DNA of 14,235 bases from an uncultured Chlorobiales bacterium (lineage in GTDB: Bacteria > Bacteroidota > Chlorobiia > Chlorobiales > Chlorobiaceae). The stretch spans positions 1 to 14,235 of the forward strand of contig CAIUQW010000260.1 of the NCBI GenBank assembly GCA_903901395.1, read 5' to 3'. A program made the translations under genes and the position numbers. Positions within the stretch are counted from its first letter, which is position 1. Every line of letters begins with the position of its first letter. Below the pieces are notes generated by a model that was not told the origin of the DNA, searched no databases, and saw only the letters and a program-made list of their open reading frames with translations. Below are positions 1-7,534 of the stretch, one piece after another.

Positions 1-1484
1 CTGGCAAACGAGAGCAGTTGGCGCTCGCCAGCGGAAAGCGTCGAACCTCGCTCGGACAGCATGGTATCATATCCCTGCGGAAGCCGCCTGATCAAGGCAT
101 CGGCTCCGGCGAGACGGCACGCATCCTTGACCTCTTCGCCGGAAATGTCATTCCTGAAAAACCGTACGTTATCGATCACTGAGCCGGAAAACAGCGTGAC
201 ATCCTGCTGAACGATGCCAACGATGCGGCGCAACTGATCGAGCGGCCAGTCGCGTATGTCCACGCCATCGATGGAGAGGATGCCCTCTGAAACATCGTAA
301 AACCTCGTCACCAGATTCATGATCGAACTCTTCCCTGCCCCGGTCGCGCCGACAAATCCCACCTTTTCACCGGGCTTGATCTCCAGATCGATGTCGTGCA
401 GCACCGGAACGTCGGCGCTATAGGCAAAGCTCACCCTGTCGAATCTGATATGCCCCGACGCTAAAACAGGAGCGGCTTTGGCGGACTCGACAATATCCGG
501 CGCTTCGGCCAATGCGTCGCCGATCCTCGAAGAGGCGACTATGGCTGACTGGAGCGTATTCATCTGAAAAAGCATCATGCTCACCGGCTGAAAGAAACGG
601 CGGATGTAGCTGATGAAAGCATACAGCACGCCGAAAGAGATCGTGCCGTTGATCACGCCGTAACCGCCAAACCATACCAGCAATGCAACCGTCAGATCGG
701 CAAGCAGTTCGGTCACGTTGAAAAAGAGCAGGAAGCGCCGATTCTCTTCCACCGATGCATTGAAATAGGAGCGGTTGTACTCATCCATGCGCCGCTGCTG
801 CTTCGACTCCTGATGGAATATCTGCACGATGCGCATTCCCCCGAGATTTTCCGCAAGGTACGAGATGAGCGCCCCGAGCCTGCGCCGCGCCTCGGCGTTC
901 GCGGACTGAAGCCGCTGCTGAAAAAAGGTTGCCGTCAGGATCACGGTCGGCAGCAACAGAAAGCAATACAACGCGATCCGTCCATTCAGCTTCGCCATGA
1001 ACGCCATGGTCAGGAGAAGCGAGATGCCGCCCCTGAGCGTGTTTGCAAGGAACTGGGTGAAAAACGTGTTGAGCGATTCGGTATCGTTTGCCACATTGGT
1101 GATGATGCGGCCAGCGTTGTTCCGGTCGAAATAGCTGAGCGAAAGAGACTGAATGTGCCTGAAAAGGTCAATCCGTACAGCTTTGACAATCGAGAGACCG
1201 GCGTCCTGAAGCAGAAGTTCCTGATACCAGGTCAGCCCGAAGGAGAGCACCGTAAGCGCAAGGTATCCGGCGGAGAGAGCGATGAGGCCGGTCGAATTCG
1301 GCAGGGAATTCGAGGCAAACCGGTCGATGACCTCCTTGACCAGCCACGGCTGTGCGAGATCGATAGCCACCACGGCCACCACGAAAACAAAGGCCCAGGC
1401 CAGCCTGACCCGATGGGTTTTGGCATACGGCAACAATACCAGCAGCGAGCGGCTCCTGCCTTTGGACTCCCTTGCGTTTCTCAT
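1..1484 (-). CDS. ABC exporter half-transporter, MdlB/YheH-like subunit (3' end outside window)
   Basis: Half of a type IV ABC exporter: an N-terminal transmembrane domain fused to an ATPase domain. 494 codons are visible. The membrane part spans roughly residues 28-300, the ATPase starts near 346, Walker A is GATGAGKSS at 379-387, a Q-loop glutamine follows (VQQD), and the signature at 483-487 is LSAGE instead of LSGGQ. The window stops just after the signature, so Walker B and the H-loop are not seen. The start is the ATG sharing an ATGA with the stop of the preceding exporter gene, with GGAG eight bases upstream. The altered signature and the coupling to a partner with a degenerate Walker B fit a heterodimeric exporter of the MdlAB/YheIH/TM287-288 class, in the inner membrane. 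The exported substrate cannot be read from sequence; in this setting it may be a product or a toxic by-product of the operon. Confidence 0.93.
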   Translation of the reverse strand, partial: MRNARESKGRSRSLLVLLPYAKTHRVRLAWAFVFVVAVVAIDLAQPWLVKEVIDRFASNSLPNSTGLIALSAGYLALTVLSFGLTWYQELLLQDAGLSIVKAVRIDLFRHIQSLSLSYFDRNNAGRIITNVANDTESLNTFFTQFLANTLRGGISLLLTMAFMAKLNGRIALYCFLLLPTVILTATFFQQRLQSANAEARRRLGALISYLAENLGGMRIVQIFHQESKQQRRMDEYNRSYFNASVEENRRFLLFFNVTELLADLTVALLVWFGGYGVINGTISFGVLYAFISYIRRFFQPVSMMLFQMNTLQSAIVASSRIGDALAEAPDIVESAKAAPVLASGHIRFDRVSFAYSADVPVLHDIDLEIKPGEKVGFVGATGAGKSSIMNLVTRFYDVSEGILSIDGVDIRDWPLDQLRRIVGIVQQDVTLFSGSVIDNVRFFRNDISGEEVKDACRLAGADALIRRLPQGYDTMLSERGSTLSAGERQLLSFA

Positions 1485-3346
1485 GATGCACGCTCCGCAT
1501 GTTCATCTTCGAGGTCAAGCGCCCTGATGACCGCTTCCGGCACCGCGCTCCCGTCATCCGCCGGACGCCCATGAAGCGCCGCGCTCCCGACCTCTTCGAA
1601 CCCGTCATTCTGCATGAACCACTGCCCGGCATACCTGCCTCCGAGTTCGATCAGCTCCTCGTGGCAACCCTCTTCGACAATCCGTCCTGATTCCAGCACC
1701 AGAATTCTGTCGGCATCGCAGACGGCGCTCAACCGGTGCGAAATGATGATGGAGATACTGTCGCTCCCTTGCAACTCCTTGAGATTGCCCAATATCCGCT
1801 GCTCCGTTGCAGGATCGACAGCGCTCAGCGAGTCGTCGAGAATACGGATCGGGGCCTCCTTGTAGAGCATCCGTGCAATCGCGAGCCGCTGCTTCTGGCC
1901 GCCTGAAAGCCGGAGGCCTCGATCACCGATCTCCGTTCCGTACCCATCCGCAAATTCAAGAATAGTGTCGTGAACCGCGGCAAGCCTCGCGCAGCGCTTG
2001 GCTTTGGCGGGATCGGGATGCTCGTCCGAAAAACCGATATTTTCAAGCACCGTTCCTGAAAAAAGGAAGCCATCCTGGGGAACATACGCCATGCCCTGCC
2101 GGAGCTGTTCGAGCGGATAGTCGAGAATATCCCGGCCATCGATGGTGATGGTTCCTTCGGGCGGATCGTACAGGCGGAGCAGCAGGTCGGCCAGCGTCGA
2201 TTTGCCGCTGCCGACAGCGCCGATGATGCCAAGCGTTTCACCGGGCCTGACCGTAAACGACACGTCATGCAGCACTTCATGCCCCCCAGGATAACTGAAC
2301 GACAGCCCTTTGACCCGAAGGAATCCCCTGAGCGACAGCCGTGCCAAAGTCGTCTGCCGGACTGGCGAATCATGGAGAACCCTGAGCAGCCGGTCGATCC
2401 TGTCGAGTGATGGAAGCGCCCGCTGGACAATATTGACGACATTGCCGAGCTGTTCGAGAGGCATTCGCAGAAGGGCCAGGTAAAGCGTCAATGCCACGAA
2501 ATCGCCAACGGAAATGGCATGTTCGAACACCAGAAAACCGCCGTAACCAAGTGACAAAACAAACCCGAGATTGACCATCAACGGAACCAGCGCCGCGAAG
2601 ATGGCGAAAAGTCTTGCCTGCTCCAGTTTTTCGTCGGCGATGGCTTCGACGCGCATATTGAAACGGTCGCCGAATCTCTGTTCCATCCCGAAAGCCTTGA
2701 TGGCGCGAATGCCTTCGACCGTCTCTTCAAGCGCTTGCGACATGGCGCCGAGCGCCTCCTGGGCGCGATGCGACCGCGCTCTGATCACCGGACCGAGACG
2801 ATCGACCAGAACGGGAATGATCAGCAGCGGCCCGAGAGAAGCAACCGTCAGACGCCAGCCCGTATTGGCGGCCATGAGCCACACCGCGCCAAGCAGCAGG
2901 GCGACGCCGTTCGCCATCTGGTTCAGGCCGAGAGTCATCAGGTCGCCAATAATATCTACATCGCTCAGGGCATGTGAGATAAGGTCGCCTGTTCTCTGGC
3001 TGTGGTAATAAGCGGGCGGCAACGCGCACCATTTTGAAAACAGCTCCCTGCGCAGCCTCCAGGTCAGTTTGCGTCCTTTGTAATGCACCAGTATCCGGCC
3101 CGCCCATCCCGTAAAAACACGTAGCGAACCAACCGCAAAAATCGCGCCCGCCAAACCGGCAATCACCCTCGCGTCCGCCTTTCCCGACCTCAGCAAATCA
3201 GTCACCAAACCGAGCAGATGAGGTATCTGCGTCGCCAGAAGACTGCTGATGGCCACCATTCCGACGCCTGCAAGATATACCCCCAGATTGTTGCGGGTAT
3301 GCGATATGACCAGATGCATCCCGGATATGGTCGTGCGATGTGTCAT
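1481..3346 (-). CDS. ABC exporter half-transporter, MdlA/YheI-like subunit with degenerate Walker B
   Basis: Complete 621-residue exporter half. The transmembrane domain covers about residues 20-300 with six predicted helices, followed by a linker and an ATPase domain from about 343. Walker A is GAVGSGKST (376-384), the Q-loop is at Q424, the signature is canonical LSGGQ (480-484), and the H-loop His is H537. Walker B reads RILDD (501-505), so the catalytic glutamate position is Asp505. Asp here is the hallmark of the degenerate-site subunit in heterodimeric exporters such as TM287, BmrC and MdlA. The start ATG overlaps the stop of the preceding FMN-protein gene (ATGA), and the gene's own stop overlaps the next exporter half the same way, so all three are translationally coupled. 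It also carries a polar, acidic tail of about 40 residues after the ATPase domain. The pairing is confident; the cargo is unknown. Confidence 0.95.
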   Translation of the reverse strand: MTHRTTISGMHLVISHTRNNLGVYLAGVGMVAISSLLATQIPHLLGLVTDLLRSGKADARVIAGLAGAIFAVGSLRVFTGWAGRILVHYKGRKLTWRLRRELFSKWCALPPAYYHSQRTGDLISHALSDVDIIGDLMTLGLNQMANGVALLLGAVWLMAANTGWRLTVASLGPLLIIPVLVDRLGPVIRARSHRAQEALGAMSQALEETVEGIRAIKAFGMEQRFGDRFNMRVEAIADEKLEQARLFAIFAALVPLMVNLGFVLSLGYGGFLVFEHAISVGDFVALTLYLALLRMPLEQLGNVVNIVQRALPSLDRIDRLLRVLHDSPVRQTTLARLSLRGFLRVKGLSFSYPGGHEVLHDVSFTVRPGETLGIIGAVGSGKSTLADLLLRLYDPPEGTITIDGRDILDYPLEQLRQGMAYVPQDGFLFSGTVLENIGFSDEHPDPAKAKRCARLAAVHDTILEFADGYGTEIGDRGLRLSGGQKQRLAIARMLYKEAPIRILDDSLSAVDPATEQRILGNLKELQGSDSISIIISHRLSAVCDADRILVLESGRIVEEGCHEELIELGGRYAGQWFMQNDGFEEVGSAALHGRPADDGSAVPEAVIRALDLEDEHAERAS

Positions 3347-3801
3347 GCCAGCTCGAACCGGGCGGGAATGTACCCTTTGGTAAAATCGAGATAGTGGTAC
3401 TCGCGGACATGCACACGGAAAATGGCGATGGATGCCAGTTCGCCGCGCGCGACGCGCTCCCTGAAGCGAGGACTTTTGACGGAAAGCGCTTCGATGGCCC
3501 GCTGTTGCTCGGGGGAACCCGGTGAAATCAGTTCGGCATCACCGACAAGCAGAAGGTTCTTCCAGCTTTCCAACGACTGCCCTTCATGTTCGAAATGAAG
3601 CGATACCCGGGGGCGTTTGGCGATTTCACTCACCTTGGCGGCATCCTTGCCGGTGGAGAAAAACAGATCGTCTCCATCGAGAAAAAAACTGCCAATGCTC
3701 CTTGCGATTGGAGCGAGATCGTCGCGGACATAGTTCAGCACTGCAAATTTCGAGTCGCTGATATACTGGCGAACCTCCGCGAGGCTTGCATTGTCACTCA
3801 T
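3343..3801 (-). CDS. Pyridoxamine 5'-phosphate oxidase-like FMN split-barrel protein (copy 1)
   Basis: A 152-residue protein of the pyridoxamine-phosphate-oxidase-like split-barrel fold. Proteins of this fold are usually homodimers that bind FMN, and some bind F420 or heme. Visible support: an early strand (FAVLNYV, near 19-25), the flavin-phosphate region FFSTGKDAAKVSEIAKRPRV (47-66) with its typical Lys/Arg residues, and the following strand-turn VGDAELI (86-92). True PNPO is longer (over 200 residues) and shares little here, so a role in vitamin B6 synthesis is unlikely; a flavin reductase or redox helper role is an inference. The start has AGGAG eight bases upstream. It sits 45 bases after the nitrogenase-like K gene, and its stop overlaps the exporter start. 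A second protein of the same fold occurs at 12131-12601, similarly coupled to a transporter gene. Confidence 0.85.
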   Translation of the reverse strand: MSDNASLAEVRQYISDSKFAVLNYVRDDLAPIARSIGSFFLDGDDLFFSTGKDAAKVSEIAKRPRVSLHFEHEGQSLESWKNLLLVGDAELISPGSPEQQRAIEALSVKSPRFRERVARGELASIAIFRVHVREYHYLDFTKGYIPARFELA

Positions 3802-3846
3802 GTCATCATCTCCTGTTTTCTGATTTTCAAATAGATTTCTGGTCTC

Positions 3847-5151
3847 TTACCGCGATCCCGCGAGCAAAGCGCTGCCAATATCCTCGATCAGGGTGGCCGC
3901 GCCACGATAACCGGCGCAGGCGCGATCGAGGACGATCCGGTCGCCAAGCGGGAAGGAGAGCTTGAGGAATGGCGCGCCAATCTCTCTGGCGACACCCTCT
4001 TCAAGGGCGCTGCCAAGCACCAGCCCCGGCTTCAACTCCCTGACAATCTCCGCGATTTCAGCGCGATCCTCCGAGAAAAAGAGTCGAGCGCCGAACTCCC
4101 GGATAATGTCACCGAAAGCATGAGGCAGAAGCTCGCGCTGTCCGTCGGGAAGATCATCCGTGATGACAAATCCCCGCGGAATAAGGCCGAGGGTGCGGAC
4201 AAGGAATGTGCCGATGCCTGCCGCCTGCGCGCGCTCGCCAACCAGAACGAACTCCCGCTGGAATCCGGCCCGGAAATAGGTATCGGCCAGTGCCGCCAGA
4301 TGTCGATGCAACCGAATTTCTTCGGCCTGGATGAATGTTTCCGTCCGCTCCGGATCGAAGCCGAGCTGTTCCCCGACCGCCCGCAGCAGATTGCCGGAAT
4401 TTGAGCCGACCGGCAGCTCTCCGAACACGAGCGACGGCGTGCCGTACAGCTCGGCCAGACGCTCCGCCGGAGCCTCTCCCCAGAATGAGAGCGCAAGATT
4501 GAGCGCGGCTTGCGGCACGCGATGCCAGGCGCTGCTGTCCTGTCCGTTACCGACAAGAAGGTTGGGTTCGACTCCAATGCCTTCGAGCAACCTGCCGATC
4601 TCTTCGAGGTTCCCGGCCCAGAATGGATCCTGCCGGGGAACGATGCCCCAGATATTCACCAGTTTGCCCGGCGTTCCGGGATGCGTTGTGCGCAGCTCCG
4701 GAAGCTGGTCGATCAGCGCCCTTGCCGCCAGCTGGTAGCCGTGGTGAACACCGCCTCTGAAACCGGGCGTATTGGCAAAAACAACCGGAAAAGACTGGTC
4801 GCGCCCCTCTTTGGCCATGGCCGGAATGTCGTCGCCAACCATCTCGGTCGAACACCCTGAAACAATGAAATAGAGATCGCCATCAACGACCTTGACTGTA
4901 TTCTTGAGCTGTTCGCGCAGCCGGGAACTGCCGCCAAAGACAACGTGCTTTTCGGTGACGTTGCTGCTGGAAACCGGAGGAGAGCCGCACGCAACCCCGG
5001 AACCGCTTGCGCGGTTCACCCCGAGAAAATGCTGGAAACCGCAGCCGGAATTGCTGTGAACAACCGGCACGACGCCGTCAATAGCTTCGATGAGCTGAAG
5101 AGCGCCATGCAGGGCGCATGAGTTTCGTGATCCGTCGATAGAGTGAGACAT
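3847..5151 (-). CDS. Nitrogenase-like reductase, NifK/NifN/BchB-type subunit
   Basis: A 434-residue member of the nitrogenase component 1 family (oxidoreductase/nitrogenase domain), the probable partner of the D-like subunit encoded just upstream. Cys12 (NSCALHG), Cys37 (NSGCGF) and Cys100 (VSGCSTEMVGDD) match the NifK P-cluster ligands Cys70, Cys95 and Cys153. The first spacing is identical (25) and the second is 63 against 58. Family landmarks VTEKHVVFGG (65-74), GDD (106-108) and ANTPGF (126-131) are present. The NifK Ser188 position is Gly130, and two further cysteines lie at 55 and 412. The protein lacks the roughly 60-residue N-terminal arm of NifK, as in BchB-type proteins. Such subunits hold an iron-sulfur cluster that relays electrons from the H protein. 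The start has a perfect ten-base Shine-Dalgarno site. It is not a true nitrogenase subunit, because its partner lacks the cofactor ligands. The substrate is unknown. Confidence 0.92.
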   Translation of the reverse strand: MSHSIDGSRNSCALHGALQLIEAIDGVVPVVHSNSGCGFQHFLGVNRASGSGVACGSPPVSSSNVTEKHVVFGGSSRLREQLKNTVKVVDGDLYFIVSGCSTEMVGDDIPAMAKEGRDQSFPVVFANTPGFRGGVHHGYQLAARALIDQLPELRTTHPGTPGKLVNIWGIVPRQDPFWAGNLEEIGRLLEGIGVEPNLLVGNGQDSSAWHRVPQAALNLALSFWGEAPAERLAELYGTPSLVFGELPVGSNSGNLLRAVGEQLGFDPERTETFIQAEEIRLHRHLAALADTYFRAGFQREFVLVGERAQAAGIGTFLVRTLGLIPRGFVITDDLPDGQRELLPHAFGDIIREFGARLFFSEDRAEIAEIVRELKPGLVLGSALEEGVAREIGAPFLKLSFPLGDRIVLDRACAGYRGAATLIEDIGSALLAGSR

Positions 5152-5152
5152 G

Positions 5153-6565
5153 CTACTTCACCTCCTTTTTGATATGCCAGTTCGGACTGCGTTTCAGCCA
5201 CCCTTCACGATAGGGCGTTCCGGCAACAGCAAGAGCCTCGGTAAACGCACGGTTTTTCAAGGCGGCTGAAATGCGGCGCGCCACCGAGAGCGCCCCTTCA
5301 TAGCCCAGCAACGAACTGTTTTCAAGCGAGACGACCGGTACGCCAAGCCGGGAAAGCTGGCCAAGATGCGCCCCGTCGCCGATGTAAAGGTCGGGGGCAA
5401 TGCGCCGGACGATGTTCAGCTCCTCGAAGGGCTGGCCGTCGGCGACGTGAATCTGCAACGCCGGATGCCTCGACGAGAGCGATTCGAGCTGCGCAGTCTG
5501 GAGCCTGCCCAGATGGCTCACGCTCAGGCCAGCCAGCTCCCCGCCAAGCTCCTCGATCAGCTCGGCGACGGCGAATGCCGTCGAAGGCGAGAGGGCGAGA
5601 TAGACCCGGCGGCCTTCGAGGGTAAAATCGCCAAGCTCCCGGCGAACCCTTTCCGACTCGCGCTCATGCAGCGCCCTGGCAGCGCTTTCTATACCAAGCG
5701 CTTCTCCGGCGGCCAGAAGCCACCTCCCGGTCGCCCTGAGACCCACGGGTCGCGGCTGCTCGATGGCGGTAACATCGTACTCCTCCTCAAGGACAATACC
5801 GAGGTAATTATCAGCGTCCTGATCCAGAGAGAACGACAGACGCGCGCCAGCAGCCTGCCGGAAATTCTCGACGCCTGCCGCGTCAGGCAATACGTTCAGT
5901 TCGATCCCGAGCGAAGCGAGCAACCGCACCGCTTCGAGCCGGTCGGCAACCCCTTCGGCCCCCGACAATAGATTGACCGCTTCGTTACGCGCGATTTCGC
6001 CGCCGCTGCCGACGAGATGCTTCATGATGGCATGAAGGGCGATATCATAACCGGAAACCGCGCTTCGCGAGGCGAAGCCGGAGGTGAATACTGGCACGAT
6101 CGGAACCCCCAGCTCGTCCCGAAGCTCATCGACGACGGCCTGTATATCGTCGTTGTTGATCGCCGCCACCGGCCCCGCGACGATGAACAGAACTTCGGGC
6201 CGGTAACGCCGGTATGCCGACGTGACCGCCTGCCGGAGCTTGCGGTCGGCCCCCATGATGGTATCCCGCTGGTCAAGGTTGGTAACCACCCATCGCCCGC
6301 CGCCCGTCTGAAGATGACGCCAAAGGCTTGCGGCGGCGCATCCGCGCGGAGCGTGCACAATCGTAACACTGTTCCTGACTCCGCCGAGCAGCCGGAGCGC
6401 ACAGATCAGGTCGTCCTGAGCGCTCTGGGAAAAGGCGCGGATGCGCTGCTCCGGCTCCTTGCCGGAAAACTGATGGAGGGTTGATTCCGCCGCGCCAAGC
6501 CAGGCGTTGAGCGTGTCGATCCGTTTTTCCCTCGCACGGGGCGTTCTTGATTTCAAAAGACTCAT
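5153..6565 (-). CDS. Nitrogenase-like reductase, divergent NifD/NifE-type subunit lacking cofactor ligands
   Basis: A 470-residue component 1 family protein from the preferred start. It contains only two cysteines, Cys55 (LICALRLLGG) and Cys76 (APRGCAAAS), matching NifD Cys62 and Cys88. At the third P-cluster position the NifD pattern CPVGLIGDD is GPVAAINNDD here, so the ligand is Gly131. By eye, NYLGIVLEEEY (253-263) aligns with the NifD segment just after Cys275, which places Asp248 at that ligand. GYEGALSVARR (421-431) aligns with the NifD segment after His442, which places Val411 there. The enzyme should therefore not hold a FeMo-type cofactor in the normal way. It probably pairs with the K-like subunit in the cytoplasm. 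An alternative ATG at 6577 adds four residues but has no Shine-Dalgarno site. The assignment to the family is firm; the reaction is unknown. Confidence 0.9.
   Translation of the reverse strand: MSLLKSRTPRAREKRIDTLNAWLGAAESTLHQFSGKEPEQRIRAFSQSAQDDLICALRLLGGVRNSVTIVHAPRGCAAASLWRHLQTGGGRWVVTNLDQRDTIMGADRKLRQAVTSAYRRYRPEVLFIVAGPVAAINNDDIQAVVDELRDELGVPIVPVFTSGFASRSAVSGYDIALHAIMKHLVGSGGEIARNEAVNLLSGAEGVADRLEAVRLLASLGIELNVLPDAAGVENFRQAAGARLSFSLDQDADNYLGIVLEEEYDVTAIEQPRPVGLRATGRWLLAAGEALGIESAARALHERESERVRRELGDFTLEGRRVYLALSPSTAFAVAELIEELGGELAGLSVSHLGRLQTAQLESLSSRHPALQIHVADGQPFEELNIVRRIAPDLYIGDGAHLGQLSRLGVPVVSLENSSLLGYEGALSVARRISAALKNRAFTEALAVAGTPYREGWLKRSPNWHIKKEVK
5158..5167 (-). promoter_or_regulatory. 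Strong ribosome binding site for the K-like gene
   Basis: On the minus strand this reads AAGGAGGTGA, a ten-base match to the anti-Shine-Dalgarno end of typical 16S rRNA, six bases before the ATG at 5151. It lies inside the last codons of the D-like gene, whose stop is one base before that ATG. It is the strongest site I saw in the window and fixes the start of the K-like gene; it also suggests high or coupled synthesis of the second subunit. Confidence 0.85.
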
Positions 6566-6570
6566 CGATA

Positions 6571-6575
6571 CTCCC
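6571..6575 (-). promoter_or_regulatory. Ribosome binding site deciding the D-like start
   Basis: GGGAG on the minus strand lies five bases before the ATG at 6565. The upstream in-frame ATG at 6577 is preceded only by the end of the H gene without a purine-rich site, so the downstream start is preferred. The difference is four residues. Confidence 0.6.
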
Positions 6576-6577
6576 AT

Positions 6578-7453
6578 TCAGATTGATTCCATGTTCTGCA
6601 CCACGCCGGTCTCCGCCTCGAAAATCCTGTCGCCCCAGCTCCTTGCCCACTTCTTGAGTTCAGGGCCATTCAAAGCTTTCGGGATGACCGAATCGTGGCT
6701 CTCATCGATATACTTCGCGAGGTTTCGATAAACATCGGCCTGTTCCGAACCGGGAAGCGCCTCGATGACCGTCTTGCCGTACAGTTCGCTCTGCGCCACC
6801 GTCATCGACCTCGGTACGTACCCGATCACCGGCACGCCAGCCTGCCTGGCGAAGTCGTCGATGAGCGGCCTCGAATGAGGGGCCTGGATGCTGTTGGCGA
6901 TCACCCCGCCGAGACGCGCGCCCCCTGAGGGAGCGTATTTGTTGATCGCCTTGAAGAGGTTGTTGGCCGCGAACACAGCCATGAAATCGGACGAGGTCAC
7001 CACGAACGCCCGCTCTGCGATGCCATCCCGGATCGGCACGGCGAACCCGCCGCAGACCACGTCGCCCAGCACGTCGTACAACACGAAGTCCGGCTTGTAC
7101 TCCTCGAAGACCTTGAGGTCTTGCAGCAGCTCGACGGCGGCGTTGATGCCTCTTCCCGCGCAGCCCACGCCCGGCACCGGGCCTCCGGCCTCGATGCACA
7201 GCACACCGCCGAACCCGACCGCCGAAATGTCTTCGAGCTTCACCTTGCTCTGTTCACGCAGGGTATCGAGCACCGTCGGCAAATCGTTGCCGCCACGAAG
7301 GATGGTTGTCGAGTCGCTCTTCGGGTCACAGCCCACCTGAATGACACGGTATCCCGACTCTGCGAGAACCGCGCTGATATTGGATGTCGTGGTCGATTTC
7401 CCGATTCCCCCCTTGCCATAAATGGCGATATGCTTGCCTTTCTTTTCACTCAT
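6578..7453 (-). CDS. NifH-like nitrogenase reductase (ATP-dependent [4Fe-4S] electron donor)
   Basis: A 291-residue homologue of the nitrogenase Fe protein, close to the usual 270-300. It carries the deviant Walker A GKGGIGKST (13-21), the DPK of switch I (43-45), the cluster ligand Cys98 in GVGCAGRGI, and Cys134 in the switch II region DVLGDVVCGGF (127-137). Arg101, three residues after Cys98, matches the arginine that is ADP-ribosylated in some NifH proteins. Family members form homodimers with one [4Fe-4S] cluster between the subunits and hydrolyse ATP to deliver single electrons to component 1. All essential residues are intact, so it should be active. It stands first in an H-D-K order with D following within about a dozen bases, and 81 bases after the dehydrogenase gene. 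The sequence resembles NifH more than the shorter motifs I know for BchL, but I could not run a tree. Confidence 0.95.
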   Translation of the reverse strand: MSEKKGKHIAIYGKGGIGKSTTTSNISAVLAESGYRVIQVGCDPKSDSTTILRGGNDLPTVLDTLREQSKVKLEDISAVGFGGVLCIEAGGPVPGVGCAGRGINAAVELLQDLKVFEEYKPDFVLYDVLGDVVCGGFAVPIRDGIAERAFVVTSSDFMAVFAANNLFKAINKYAPSGGARLGGVIANSIQAPHSRPLIDDFARQAGVPVIGYVPRSMTVAQSELYGKTVIEALPGSEQADVYRNLAKYIDESHDSVIPKALNGPELKKWARSWGDRIFEAETGVVQNMESI

Positions 7454-7534
7454 GCGTTATGTTCCTTCTTGTATCCTGCTTGTCCGATGCCCTGAAAGCA
7501 TCATCATGATTGCTGAAATTTCCGCTCACGCCTG

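Noticed and set aside
813..1574. 253-codon open frame on the plus strand.
   Set aside because: It is antisense to the exporter half with clear membrane and ATPase domains, and shows no domain of its own.
3847..7453. Reading the H-D-K genes as nifHDK of a true nitrogenase.
   Set aside because: The D-like protein lacks the positions for Cys275, His442 and the third P-cluster cysteine, and no nifB, nifE or nifN is in the window.
3847..7453. Reading the H-D-K genes as bchLNB or bchXYZ of chlorophyll synthesis.
   Set aside because: The H-D-K order, the loss of the third D cysteine (BchN keeps three) and the absence of any tetrapyrrole gene nearby argue against it. A tree could still change this.
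7486..7502. Small inverted repeat GATGC/GCATC between the SDR and H genes, as a terminator.
   Set aside because: Only five base pairs with a seven-base loop and no T-run; too weak to call.
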